Notes: a model not told the origin generated them from the letters alone. Positions 1 to 7,866 are shown, numbered from the stretch's first letter. The stretch: 12,225 bases of DNA from Gammaproteobacteria bacterium (GCA_018903185.1 JAHIQV010000092.1:1-12225), one strand, 5' to 3'. Numbers and translations: made by a program.

Positions 1-1
1 C

Positions 2-922
2 AACTACGCACTGGTCGGCGGCTTTGTGCTCGCGCTCGGCGCCTTGCTGGTGGCCGGCGTGCTGTGGCTCGCCGCCGGGCTGGGCGGCCGCCAGGCGATG
101 GACACCTACCAGGCGGTGATCGAGGAATCGGTGGCCGGGCTGAACGTCGATGCGCCCGTGAAGTACATGGGCGTCGACGTGGGCAAGGTGGCGCGCATCG
201 AAATCGACCCGCTGAACTCGGAGCAGGTCCGCCTGCACTTCCTCGTGAAGCGTGGCACGCCGATCAAGCAGGACAGCGTGGCCGTGCTGAAGGCGCAGGG
301 CCTCACGGGCATCGCCTACATCGAAATCAGCGGTGGCAGCGCCGGTTCGCCACCGCTGCTGGCCGGCGCCGACGGCGTGGCGCCGACCATCCCCTTCAAG
401 CCCTCGCTGAGCGCCCGGCTGGAGAACGTGCTGAGCAATGTTCTGGCCAACGTGGACCGCGTCTCGAACAACCTCAACGAAGTCTTCGGTGCCGACAACC
501 AGGCGGCGCTGAAGTCCAGCCTGGCCGACATCGCCACGCTGGCCCACACCCTGGCCGGGCAGCAGGCGGCGATCAGCGCCGGCATCGCCGATGCCGCCAA
601 AACCGCCAAGCTGACCGCACGCGCGGGTGAGCAGCTGGGGCCGACGCTGGCGCGCATCGAGAGCAGCGCGCAGGCCGTCGAACGCATGGCCGAGGTGGCC
701 GGGAAGGCCAGCACCCGCGCCGGTGCGGCCGCCGACGCCGCCGCCACCAGCGTGCAACAACTGGGCAGCGAGACCCTGCCCGAGCTGGCGCGTCTGATGG
801 CCGAACTGAACCAGCTCTCGGCGTCGCTGCGGCAACTCAGCGAACAGACCACGGTCAGCCCCAGCAGCCTGCTGCTGGGCAGGCCTGCGCCGACACCTGG
901 CCCTGGAGAAAGCCCGCCATGA
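2..922 (+). CDS. MCE/MlaD family lipid-transport protein (5' truncated)
   Basis: This is the 3' part of a substrate-binding MCE protein of an Mla/Pqi-type ABC system that moves phospholipids or other hydrophobic compounds across the envelope. The frame is open from base 2, so the start is off the window; 306 residues are visible. A single N-terminal membrane anchor comes first (about residues 1-28, beginning NYALVGGFVLAL). The MCE domain follows at about residues 35-115, with the typical GVDVGKV stretch and a GLTGIAYIEISGG strand. After that comes a long Ala/Gln/Leu-rich helical region (about 140-285) that probably extends into the periplasm, then a Pro-rich tail. The stop codon overlaps the start of the lipoprotein gene (ATGA), which indicates translational coupling. 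The permease (MlaE-like) and ATPase (MlaF-like) genes are expected just upstream. The family is secure; the substrate cannot be told. Confidence 0.93.
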   Translation, partial: NYALVGGFVLALGALLVAGVLWLAAGLGGRQAMDTYQAVIEESVAGLNVDAPVKYMGVDVGKVARIEIDPLNSEQVRLHFLVKRGTPIKQDSVAVLKAQGLTGIAYIEISGGSAGSPPLLAGADGVAPTIPFKPSLSARLENVLSNVLANVDRVSNNLNEVFGADNQAALKSSLADIATLAHTLAGQQAAISAGIADAAKTAKLTARAGEQLGPTLARIESSAQAVERMAEVAGKASTRAGAAADAAATSVQQLGSETLPELARLMAELNQLSASLRQLSEQTTVSPSSLLLGRPAPTPGPGESPP

Positions 923-1632
923 AACACCTTCACCCCAACCCCAGTGCGGCACCCCAGGCACTGCCCAGCCGCCCGGGCGGCGTCGCCCGCCGGCTGCTGC
1001 TCGCCGCGGTGGTGCCGCTGCTGCTGGCGGCCTGCGCCGGCACCTTGTTGCCCAAGCCGGCATCACCCCCCGCGCGCTTCACGCTGGACGCCGGCACCGC
1101 GGCGCCACCACCAGTCACCGCGCAGGTGGCCACAGCGGGCGCGCCGGCCCTCACGGTGGACCTGCCGCGCGCTGCGCCGGGCTACGACAGCCGACGCATG
1201 GTCTACCAGCGGCGACCCCAGCAGCTGGAGGCCTTCGCCTTCAACGAATGGGTGGAGCCACCGGCCCAGATGCTGGCCCCGTTGCTGGTGCGCGCGCTGC
1301 AGGACAGTGGCGGCTTTCGCGCCGTGCTGCGGGCTCCGTCGGCTGCGGCCGGCGGCTGGCGGCTGGAAACCGAGCTGCTGCGCCTGCACCAGGACTTCAG
1401 CCAGCGGCCCAGCCAGGTGCGCCTGAGCGTGCGCGCCGTGCTGCTGAACAGCACCACGCGACAGGCGGTGGCCTGGCGCGAATTTGATGTCAGCGTGGCC
1501 GCGGCCAGCGAAGACCCGGTGGCCGGCGCCGCAGCCGCACAGGCGGCCACACAACAGCTGCTGGCCGAAGTGGCCACGTTCTGCGCCGAGCAGGTGCGAG
1601 AAGCGGCGCGCACGCCGGTCCGTCCACTTTGA
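919..1632 (+). CDS. PqiC-like ABC-type transport auxiliary lipoprotein
   Basis: The 237-residue product is a predicted outer-membrane lipoprotein of the ABC-transport auxiliary family (PqiC/DUF330 type), the usual partner of MCE proteins. The N-terminus has an Arg-containing n-region (VARR), a Leu/Ala-rich core and a lipobox LAAC with the lipidated Cys at residue 39; the +2 residue is Ala, consistent with outer-membrane sorting. The mature part has the family's opening pattern (PPARFTLD), a VDLPRAAPGYDSRRMVYQRR stretch and the ...FAFNEWVEPPAQMLAPLLVRAL segment. The start is chosen because ATG at 919 overlaps the upstream stop and is preceded by GGAGAAAG, a good ribosome site. It ends 51 bases before a convergent gene. 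It probably forms one operon with the MCE gene. No anomaly is visible. Confidence 0.93.
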   Translation: MKHLHPNPSAAPQALPSRPGGVARRLLLAAVVPLLLAACAGTLLPKPASPPARFTLDAGTAAPPPVTAQVATAGAPALTVDLPRAAPGYDSRRMVYQRRPQQLEAFAFNEWVEPPAQMLAPLLVRALQDSGGFRAVLRAPSAAAGGWRLETELLRLHQDFSQRPSQVRLSVRAVLLNSTTRQAVAWREFDVSVAAASEDPVAGAAAAQAATQQLLAEVATFCAEQVREAARTPVRPL

Positions 1633-1638
1633 ACCGTC

Positions 1639-1682
1639 GCTGCGAGGCGCCAAATGCTCCGCAGCTGAACCGGCGCGCCTCG
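1639..1682. terminator. Inverted repeat between convergent genes, possible weak bidirectional terminator
   Basis: The short gap between the lipoprotein gene and the EVE gene holds an exact 8-bp inverted repeat (CGAGGCGC at 1643-1650 and GCGCCTCG at 1675-1682). It also holds a competing 6-bp stem (GCTGCG 1639-1644 with CGCAGC 1660-1665). Neither is followed by a T run on either strand, so it is not a classical intrinsic terminator. The position between two 3' ends is the main argument for a role. Confidence 0.25.
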
Positions 1683-1683
1683 T

Positions 1684-2151
<468 letters not shown>

Positions 2152-2165
2152 CGCGCGATCTTAGC

Positions 2166-2196
2166 GAGACATCGAATCCCACGCTGGCGCTACAGT
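2166..2196 (+). promoter_or_regulatory. Candidate sigma-70 promoter for the lipoprotein hydrolase
   Basis: In the 78-base divergent gap there is a GAGACA hexamer (4 of 6 to TTGACA) at 2166-2171 and TACAGT (4 of 6 to TATAAT) at 2191-2196, separated by 19 bases. This would place transcription start about 30 bases before the hydrolase ATG. The spacing is longer than ideal and the match is modest, so this is only a suggestion. Confidence 0.22.
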
Positions 2197-2229
2197 AGCC
2201 CAGCCTGCCACACGCCTCGGCGCCCCACC

Positions 2230-3012
2230 ATGCCCACGATCACCACCGCCCACACGCCCCTTCGACGACGCACCGCCCTGTGGCTGCTCCTGACGGGGGT
2301 GCTGGGTCTGCTGGTGGGTTGCGCGTTGCCGCGCCCTGCGAAGGTGCCGATGGATGCGCTGTGGTTGCCGGCGTCGTCGAGCGGCCCGGGCCACACCCTG
2401 GTCGTGTTCATGCCGGGGTCGCAGGAGGTGCCGCAGGACATCGTGCGCGAAGGCTTCGTGGACCAGCTGCGATGGCGCCACCCGGGCGTTGACATGGTGG
2501 TGGTGGATGCGCACATGGGCTACTTCCGCGACGGCAGTTTTGAGACCCGCTTGCGGGCCGATGTGATCGAGCCGGCGCGCGCCCGGGGTTACCGGTCGAT
2601 CTGGCTGGCCGGCATTTCGCTCGGCGGGATGGGTTCACTGCTGTACGCCAAGAGCGCGCCCGGCGAAATCGATGGGCTCATCGCTCTCGCCCCGTTCATC
2701 GGGTCGCACAGCGTGCTGAGCGAGGTGGCCGAGGCTGGCGGGCTCGCACGCTGGCAACCCGCGTTGCCGCTGCAGCCCGGCGACTTCCAGCGCGATCTGC
2801 TGCGGTGGCTGAAGGGCTACGGCGACCCGGCGCAGGCGCGCCCGGTGCTCTACATCGGCTACGGCACCCGCGACCGGCTGGAGCCGTTCCCCGGCCTGTT
2901 CGATGGTCTGCTGCCGGCCAATCACCTGCTCAGCGCGCCCGGCGGCCACGACTGGGCGCCCTGGAAGGCGATGTGGGTCGATGCGCTGGAGCGTGCGCCT
3001 CTGCGACCCTGA
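2230..3012 (+). CDS. Predicted lipoprotein alpha/beta hydrolase
   Basis: The 260-residue product appears to be a membrane-attached alpha/beta-fold hydrolase of unknown substrate. The N-terminus has an Arg-rich n-region (LRRRTALW), a hydrophobic core and a lipobox LVGC with Cys at residue 31. A GISLGG nucleophile elbow places the catalytic Ser at 130. A plausible acid is Asp215 (GTRD), and the His is residue 240 in GGHDW. The strand TLVVFMPGS near residue 60 fits the start of the hydrolase core. The open frame extends upstream to 1987, but that stretch lies antisense to the EVE gene; ATG 2230 is chosen because it gives the lipoprotein signal directly. The MFS transporter gene follows 156 bases later on the same strand. 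An esterase or serine hydrolase activity is inferred from the triad only. Confidence 0.85.
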   Translation: MPTITTAHTPLRRRTALWLLLTGVLGLLVGCALPRPAKVPMDALWLPASSSGPGHTLVVFMPGSQEVPQDIVREGFVDQLRWRHPGVDMVVVDAHMGYFRDGSFETRLRADVIEPARARGYRSIWLAGISLGGMGSLLYAKSAPGEIDGLIALAPFIGSHSVLSEVAEAGGLARWQPALPLQPGDFQRDLLRWLKGYGDPAQARPVLYIGYGTRDRLEPFPGLFDGLLPANHLLSAPGGHDWAPWKAMWVDALERAPLRP

Positions 3013-3168
3013 ATCCCACGGCACCGATCCATTCCGGGTAGCCTTGCGCCTTCGCTGAGGCCTGCGCCACCACCGGGCGGCGTCGCCCTGCCGTGAGACC
3101 TTCGCCCAGCCACACCCCTTGTTTTCTTCGGCCACCCGCGGGGTGCCGACCACCGATTCCGCCCTTCC

Positions 3169-4374
3169 ATGACGTCTCCGACAACCCGGCCCGCACCCTC
3201 CGGCCTGCTGATCGCCAACCTGCTGGCGCAACTCGCCTTCGGCCTGCTGGCCATGACCATCTGCCTGCCTTCGATGCAGGAATGGGGCGCCATCTTCAAC
3301 ACCGGCCAGGCGGCGGTGCAGCTCACCTTCAGCGGCTACGTGGTGGCCTACGGATCCCTGCAACTGCTCTACGGCCCGCTGTCGGACCGCATCGGGCGCA
3401 AGAAGATCCTGCTGTTTGGCCTGGCGGTGGCGTTCCTGGGCTCGGTGCTGGCGGCGCTGGCGCCCAACCTGCCGCTGCTGGTGGCCGCGCGCGTGCTGCA
3501 GGGCGCGGGCGCAGCGGCGGGCATGGTGGTGGGCCGCGCCATGGTGCAGGATCTGTTTCAGGGCCCCGAGCGCACGCGCGTGATGGCCTACGTGGGCATG
3601 GCCATGGGCCTGTGCCCGCCGCTGGCCACCATCATCGGCGGGCAGCTGCATGTGCGCCTGGGCTGGCAGGCCAATTTTGTGGTGATGGCGGTGCTGGCGG
3701 TGGTGCTGTTCGCAGCGGCGTGGCGCGGCCTGCCCGACCACCAGAAGGCCACCACGGTGCAGCCGCACTGGCTGCGCGCCATGCTGTCGTCGTACGCGCG
3801 GCTGGGCCGCGAACGCGCTTTCATCCTGTATGTGGCCCTGCTTTCCATGACCACCGCCACCTTCTACGCCTTCCTGGGCGGCGCGCCCATCGTGCTCGGC
3901 AGCTACGGCGTGGGGCCCGACGGCATCGGCTACTACATCATGTGTGTGCCGGGTGCCTACATCGTGGGCAACTACCTCGCTTCGCACATGGCGCACCGCA
4001 CCGGCGAGCGCCTGATGATGGGGATCGGGCAGGCCTGCACGCTGGCGGGCATCGGTCTGGTGGTGGTGCTGGCCCTGGCCGGTCTGAACACCCCGCTCGC
4101 GTTTGCCTTGCCGCTGATGCTGGTGGGCATCGGCCACGGCCTGCTGGTGCCGCCGGCGCTCGGCGGCACGATCGGGCTGGTGCCCGCCCTGGCGGGATCG
4201 GCTGCGGCGGTGGCCGGGCTGATGCAGCAGATGACGGGCGCCGTCGGCGGCTTTGCCGTCGGCCTGTTCCGGCACGAGGGTGCGCTCAACCTCGGGCTGC
4301 TGATGCTGGGCTTCGCCCTGTGCGGCGCCTTCGCGCAGTGGCTGCTGCACCGGCGCCTGGCCCGCACCCACTGA
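3169..4374 (+). CDS. Bcr/CflA-type MFS drug efflux transporter
   Basis: This 401-residue inner-membrane protein belongs to the major facilitator superfamily, DHA1 group, Bcr/CflA branch, whose members export drugs such as bicyclomycin and chloramphenicol by proton antiport. Evidence includes about 12 hydrophobic segments along the whole length. It has the family-like first helix region ending in LPSMQEWG, the motif A loop GPLSDRIGRKK at residues 69-79, and the RVLQGAGAAAG helix (about 111-121) followed by GRAMVQD. The length is normal for the family. The start ATG has no clear ribosome site, but the first helix begins only about 12 residues later, so it cannot be much further downstream. The stop lies 6 bases from the stop of the convergent cupin gene. 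The actual substrate cannot be deduced. Bcr/CflA is favoured over other DHA1 subgroups with fair confidence. Confidence 0.92.
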   Translation: MTSPTTRPAPSGLLIANLLAQLAFGLLAMTICLPSMQEWGAIFNTGQAAVQLTFSGYVVAYGSLQLLYGPLSDRIGRKKILLFGLAVAFLGSVLAALAPNLPLLVAARVLQGAGAAAGMVVGRAMVQDLFQGPERTRVMAYVGMAMGLCPPLATIIGGQLHVRLGWQANFVVMAVLAVVLFAAAWRGLPDHQKATTVQPHWLRAMLSSYARLGRERAFILYVALLSMTTATFYAFLGGAPIVLGSYGVGPDGIGYYIMCVPGAYIVGNYLASHMAHRTGERLMMGIGQACTLAGIGLVVVLALAGLNTPLAFALPLMLVGIGHGLLVPPALGGTIGLVPALAGSAAAVAGLMQQMTGAVGGFAVGLFRHEGALNLGLLMLGFALCGAFAQWLLHRRLARTH

Positions 4375-4380
4375 GCGACA

Positions 4381-4887
4381 TCACATGCCGCCGTGCGGGT
4401 GCGTCGGGTCCACCCACAGCACCTGCTCCGGCTTCTCCACCGGCTCGATGTCCAGGTTCACCGCCACCGCCTGGCCGTCGCTGCGGCAGAGCACACACTC
4501 CAGCACCTCGGTCGGGCTGGCGTTGATCTCCTGGTGCGGCACATAGGGCGGCACATAGATGAAATCGCCCGGTCCGGCCTCGGCGGTGAATTCGAGCTTG
4601 TCGCCCCAGCGCATGCGCGCGCGGCCCTTCACGACATAGATCACGCTCTCCAGCGGGCCGTGGTGGTGCGCACCGGTCTTGGCGTTGGCGTGGATGATCA
4701 CGGTGCCGGCCCAGAGCTTCTGGGCGCCCACGCGCGCGAAGTTGATCGCGGCCTTGCGGTCCATGCCCGGCGTGCTCGGCACATTGCCGTCGAGCTGGTT
4801 GCCCGGCACCACGCGCACGCCGTCGTGCTTCCAGGCCGGTTCTTGTTCGTGGCTGTGTGAATGCGGGTGCTCGTGCTCGTGTGACAT
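4381..4887 (-). CDS. Cupin-domain metal-binding protein with His-rich N-terminus
   Basis: The 168-residue protein is a single-domain cupin, probably cytoplasmic. Cupin motif 1 is seen as GAHHHGPLESVIYVVKG at residues 72-88, with His74, His76 and Glu80 as metal ligands. Motif 2 spans 107-122 (GDFIYVPPYVPHQEIN), with His118 as the fourth ligand. The first 13 residues alternate His with other residues (HEHEHPHSHSH), giving six His that could bind Ni, Zn or Cu. The start ATG is preceded by AGGAGA at a spacing of 6, one of the best ribosome sites in the window. Related proteins of this length are widespread in proteobacteria but their reaction is not established. It lies downstream of the CxxC protein gene on the same strand, 124 bases away, and may or may not be co-transcribed. 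Confidence 0.9.
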   Translation of the reverse strand: MSHEHEHPHSHSHEQEPAWKHDGVRVVPGNQLDGNVPSTPGMDRKAAINFARVGAQKLWAGTVIIHANAKTGAHHHGPLESVIYVVKGRARMRWGDKLEFTAEAGPGDFIYVPPYVPHQEINASPTEVLECVLCRSDGQAVAVNLDIEPVEKPEQVLWVDPTHPHGGM

Positions 4888-4947
4888 GGCGGGTCTCCTG
4901 GCGGTGGTGCGCCCAGTGTGCCAGCCTGGCCGCTGCCTGTGCAGCCC

Positions 4948-4962
4948 CGGGGCATCGCCCCG
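4948..4962. terminator. Short perfect GC hairpin between two minus-strand genes
   Basis: CGGGGC and GCCCCG form a 6-bp perfect stem with a 3-base loop, located between the stop of the CxxC protein gene and the start of the cupin gene. No T run follows on the minus strand. It could slow or stop transcription leaving the CxxC gene, but it may equally be chance in GC-rich DNA. Confidence 0.22.
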
Positions 4963-5011
4963 ACTTCAAGCAGCCTTCAAGCGGTCGGTGTCGCGGCCCA
5001 CCCCGTGCCGC

Positions 5012-5410
5012 TCAGGCGTCCGGCTCGCTGAGCTCAATCCGCGCCGGATCCAGCTCCCGGATGCGCCGGTCCTCGTAATAGCCCCCGTATTCGGTGTAGC
5101 GCAGGAAGGGTTTGCCACACGCCTTGCAGGCCCAGACCTGGCAGCGGTTGCAGGGATGGAAATGCAGGGCGATCGGCGCTTCGGCCGACCACTGGTCCAC
5201 GCCGGGTGGGCGATGTTCCTCCAGCGTCGGCTCCTCGTCGCCGGGCAGCCACAGCGCGCCCAGCAACTGCAGGGCCTCGTCGCTGACCGTGCCGGGAAAC
5301 GAGTCCCAGCCGGGGCTGGCGAAGGGCGCGCAGGCGGCGCAGGTGTCGCGCCACTGACGCCGGGCAAGATCGAGCACATCCTGTGCCTGCAGTCGGTTCG
5401 AAGCGGTCAT
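5012..5410 (-). CDS. Uncharacterised protein with three CxxC pairs (zinc-ribbon-like)
   Basis: I do not recognise this family by name. The 132-residue product has Cys pairs at 24/27 (CAAC), 87/90 (CNRC) and 95/98 (CKAC). The last two are separated by only four residues, so they form a compact C-x2-C-x4-C-x2-C cluster typical of a small zinc-binding knuckle. Aromatic residues surround it (HFHPCNRC, GKPFLRYTEYGGYYEDRR). No signal peptide or membrane segment is present, so it is likely cytoplasmic. The frame stays open to 6013, but that extension is antisense to the DUF2889 gene. ATG at 5410 is chosen because it lies in the intergenic gap; a GTG sits one codon upstream and no ribosome site is clear. 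It reads divergently from the DUF2889 gene and toward the cupin gene. A nucleic-acid or metal-handling role is possible but unproven. Confidence 0.78.
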   Translation of the reverse strand: MTASNRLQAQDVLDLARRQWRDTCAACAPFASPGWDSFPGTVSDEALQLLGALWLPGDEEPTLEEHRPPGVDQWSAEAPIALHFHPCNRCQVWACKACGKPFLRYTEYGGYYEDRRIRELDPARIELSEPDA

Positions 5411-5587
5411 CACGAATCGGGATGGAAAGGGAATGGAGGTACCGCAGTATCCACGCACCCCATGACCTTGAAGGCATTGCGGCCGGCCCGGGACGGCGAT
5501 CACGGCCATCTGGGAAAATCGGGGTTCAGTCACTTGTTTCGCCGAGGTCCCGTTTTGCCACTGCCCACGCCCCAACCCCGCAAGCCC

Positions 5588-6145
5588 ATGCACACCCGAA
5601 AAGTCGAATACCGGGGGTTCGAACGCGACGATGGCCTGTGGGACATCGAAGGCGAACTGCAAGACACCAAACCCCACGCCTTCGAGATCGAGGGTGAGGG
5701 TGAGTGGGCGCCGAACGAGCCCATCCACCACATGCACCTCCGCGTCACACTCGACAACAACATGGTGATCCGTGAGGTGGCGGTGGCCATGGACGCGCAT
5801 CCGCACGCGCCCTGCCCGCAGGCCATGGAACCCATGCAGGGCCTGATCGGCGAGACGCTGGGCCGCGGCTGGCGCAAGACCATCGAACGCCACCTCGGCG
5901 GCATCCAGGGTTGCACCCACCTGCGCGAGCTGTTGTTCAACCTGGCCACCGCCGCGTTCCAGACACGCTCGGCCTCGTTCGCGCCCACCGCCGACGGCCG
6001 CCCGCCGATGCACCTGGGCCAGTGCCTGGCCTGGGACTTCAACGGCCCGGTGGTGGAAAAGGTCTACCCGATGTTCTTCCGCTGGCAGCCGCCCGCGCGG
6101 TCAAAGGCCGGCGTGACGGGTGCGCTGCAGGAACCGGGCGCATAG
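5588..6145 (+). CDS. DUF2889 domain-containing protein
   Basis: The 185-residue product matches the DUF2889 family, found mainly in beta- and gammaproteobacteria and of unknown function. The diagnostic opening is present directly after the start: RKVEYRGFERDDGLWDIEGEL (residues 4-24), followed by LQDTKPHAF. Later family-like segments are EPIHHMHLRVTLD (about 46-58) and a C-terminal block with GRGWRKTIERHLGGIQGCTHLREL around residues 97-120. There is no signal peptide or membrane helix, so a cytoplasmic soluble protein is expected. The frame is open far upstream, but ATG 5588 is preferred because the family begins just before the RxVxYRGF motif. Neighbours are divergent (CxxC protein) and convergent (MFS transporter), so it is probably monocistronic. 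His and Cys residues in the conserved blocks might bind metal; this is a guess. Confidence 0.92.
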   Translation: MHTRKVEYRGFERDDGLWDIEGELQDTKPHAFEIEGEGEWAPNEPIHHMHLRVTLDNNMVIREVAVAMDAHPHAPCPQAMEPMQGLIGETLGRGWRKTIERHLGGIQGCTHLRELLFNLATAAFQTRSASFAPTADGRPPMHLGQCLAWDFNGPVVEKVYPMFFRWQPPARSKAGVTGALQEPGA

Positions 6146-6159
6146 GGTTTTCGGGAAGC

Positions 6160-6267
6160 TCAGTCGCCCAGGTTGTCGTGGTGCGCCGCGGCACCGCGTG
6201 CCCATTGGGCCAGTGCACGCACGGCGTGGCGCTCCACCTCCCAATCCGACCGAGGGCGCAGGCTTTC
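6160..6267 (-). other. In-frame coding-like extension after the MFS stop codon
   Basis: Directly after the TGA stop of the minus-strand MFS gene the same frame continues for 35 sense codons before a second TGA (6162-6160). The codons are mostly G/C-ending (27 of 35 by my count). The peptide ends WARGAAAHHDNLGD and looks like ordinary protein rather than low-complexity junk. It could be chance, a remnant of a former neighbour or longer C-terminus, or a read-through product. I do not recognise the peptide. Confidence 0.25.
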
Positions 6268-7866
6268 TCAGCCGCTCTTCACCGTCGATTCCATCAGGCA
6301 CCGCGTGACGCGCGGCGCCTCGTCGCCCAGGTGGAACCCCAGCTTGCGGTCGCGCAGCGCCACGTCGGCGGCGGTGACGCGGTCGAAACGCCGCAGGTGA
6401 TCGGTCCAGGATTCGTCGACGATGACCTCGACGAACCGGCTCGGTTCGTGGATGTCGTGCAGCAACTCCCACGACAGGGCCCCGTGGCGCAGGCGGCTGC
6501 GTCGCCCCTCGCCCAGCATCAGTTCCCGGAAGTCGGCCGCGCGTGCCGGGTCGATGCGGTACTCGATCATCACCATCACATGGCCCTGAGGCGGTGGCTG
6601 GTGGATCTGTGGCGCCGGGAAGATGCGCCTGGGCGTGATGTCGTCCTCCAGACCGGTGTCGGGCCGCAGCCGGTTGACCAGCGCCATGGCCAGCACGCCG
6701 GTCGCGGACGCGATACCCAGGCTGACCGGCACGCTGGTCCAGGTGGCCACCTGACCCCAGATCGCAGCCCCGCTGGCGCCCGCGCCCATGATGGCCATCT
6801 GGTAGATCGACATGCCACGCGCGCGCACCCAGTCGGGCAGGCCCATCTGGATCGAGACGCTGAGCGTGTTCGCGGTGGTGATCCAGGCGGCGCCACCGAG
6901 CAGCATCGCCGGCACCGCCACCCAGACCTGGTCGGTCACGGCCATGACCGCCATCGAGGCGGCCTGCACGGCCGCACCACGCAGGATGAGGCCGTCGCGG
7001 GGGTAACTGCGGCGCAGCCGGGTCAAGAAGCCGGAGGCAACGATGGCCCCTGCACCCATGGCGGCGAGCAGCAGGGTGAAGGTGCCGGCACCACCGCCCT
7101 CCATGCCCCGGGCCAGCAGGGCGAGCAGCGCCATCAGCGCGGTCGAGTGAAAGAAGAAGATCGAGATGCGCAGCAGCACGCCCTTGAGGTGGTAGGACTG
7201 GACCACGTACTGCAACCCGACGCGCATCGCGGGCCCCAGGCGCTCGCGCCCCAGCGGATTCGGTTGGTGCTCCCGCTTCCAGCGGCTGATGATGACCGCG
7301 GCCCCGATCGACAGCAGGGCGTTGAGCAGGAACACCCAGGCGCTGCCGGCGCTGGCGATCAGCGCGCCCGCCACCAACGGGCCGATGATGCGCGAGGCGT
7401 TCATCGACACGCCGTTGAGCGCCAGCGCCGCGGGCAACTGGAACCGGGGCACGATCTCCGGCACGATGGCCGAGAACACGGGCCAGCGCATCGCCAGGCC
7501 GATGCCGTTGGCAAAGGTCAGGGCCAGCAGCACGGGCGGCGACATCATGTCGAGGAAAACGAAGGCACTCAGGATCGCTGCCACCACAGCCACCCACAGC
7601 TGCGTGAAAAGGAAGTAGCGCTTGCGGTCGAGACCGTCGGCGAGCGCACCGCTGGGCAGGCCCAGCAGGAACACCGGCAAGGTGGCCGCGGTCTGCACCA
7701 GCGCGACCCAGATCGGCTTGATGGTCAACGAGGTCATCATCCAGGCCGCCGCCACCTCGGTCATCCACATGCAGACGTTGGCCATGAGCCAGGTGATCCA
7801 CAACATGCGGAACACGGGGCGCCGCAAAGGGGCGACAGGGGAAAGATCGTCTTCGGTTGCGGACAT
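6268..7866 (-). CDS. MFS_3 (EntS-like) transporter with soluble C-terminal domain
   Basis: The 532-residue product is an inner-membrane transporter of the MFS_3 family, which includes the enterobactin exporter EntS and many uncharacterised exporters. The membrane part covers about residues 15-405 with around 12 hydrophobic helices. Motif A is GALADGLDRKR at 73-83, and the segment MNASRIIGPLVAG is typical of this family. After a linker, residues about 430-532 form a soluble domain (VMVMIEYRIDPARAADF to LGFHLGDEAPRVTR) that resembles the antibiotic-biosynthesis-monooxygenase/dimeric alpha-beta barrel fold; a C-terminal domain of this kind is common in MFS_3 proteins of this length. ATG 7866 is chosen because the open frame further upstream is antisense to selD. 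No ribosome site is obvious. It is divergent from selD with a 105-base gap. The substrate is unknown. Confidence 0.9.
   Translation of the reverse strand: MSATEDDLSPVAPLRRPVFRMLWITWLMANVCMWMTEVAAAWMMTSLTIKPIWVALVQTAATLPVFLLGLPSGALADGLDRKRYFLFTQLWVAVVAAILSAFVFLDMMSPPVLLALTFANGIGLAMRWPVFSAIVPEIVPRFQLPAALALNGVSMNASRIIGPLVAGALIASAGSAWVFLLNALLSIGAAVIISRWKREHQPNPLGRERLGPAMRVGLQYVVQSYHLKGVLLRISIFFFHSTALMALLALLARGMEGGGAGTFTLLLAAMGAGAIVASGFLTRLRRSYPRDGLILRGAAVQAASMAVMAVTDQVWVAVPAMLLGGAAWITTANTLSVSIQMGLPDWVRARGMSIYQMAIMGAGASGAAIWGQVATWTSVPVSLGIASATGVLAMALVNRLRPDTGLEDDITPRRIFPAPQIHQPPPQGHVMVMIEYRIDPARAADFRELMLGEGRRSRLRHGALSWELLHDIHEPSRFVEVIVDESWTDHLRRFDRVTAADVALRDRKLGFHLGDEAPRVTRCLMESTVKSG

Noticed and set aside
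3013..3168. A possible small gene in the 156-base gap between the hydrolase and MFS genes.
   Set aside because: The frames crossing it are continuations of antisense or out-of-frame shadows; no ribosome site with a plausible start and stop is seen.
2635..4371. A 578-residue minus-strand open frame antisense to the hydrolase and Bcr/CflA transporter genes.
   Set aside because: It is Gln/His/Arg/Ala-rich with no recognisable domain, the usual shadow of a GC-rich gene; the plus-strand genes have clear families.
5491..5519. GGAAAAT-like -10 element before the DUF2889 gene.
   Set aside because: No acceptable -35 hexamer lies at 16-19 bases upstream, so the match is too weak to annotate.
5411..6013. 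A longer N-terminus for the CxxC protein, adding about 200 residues.
   Set aside because: This stretch is antisense to the DUF2889 gene, whose family motifs are clear. A start at 5410 in the intergenic gap explains the data.
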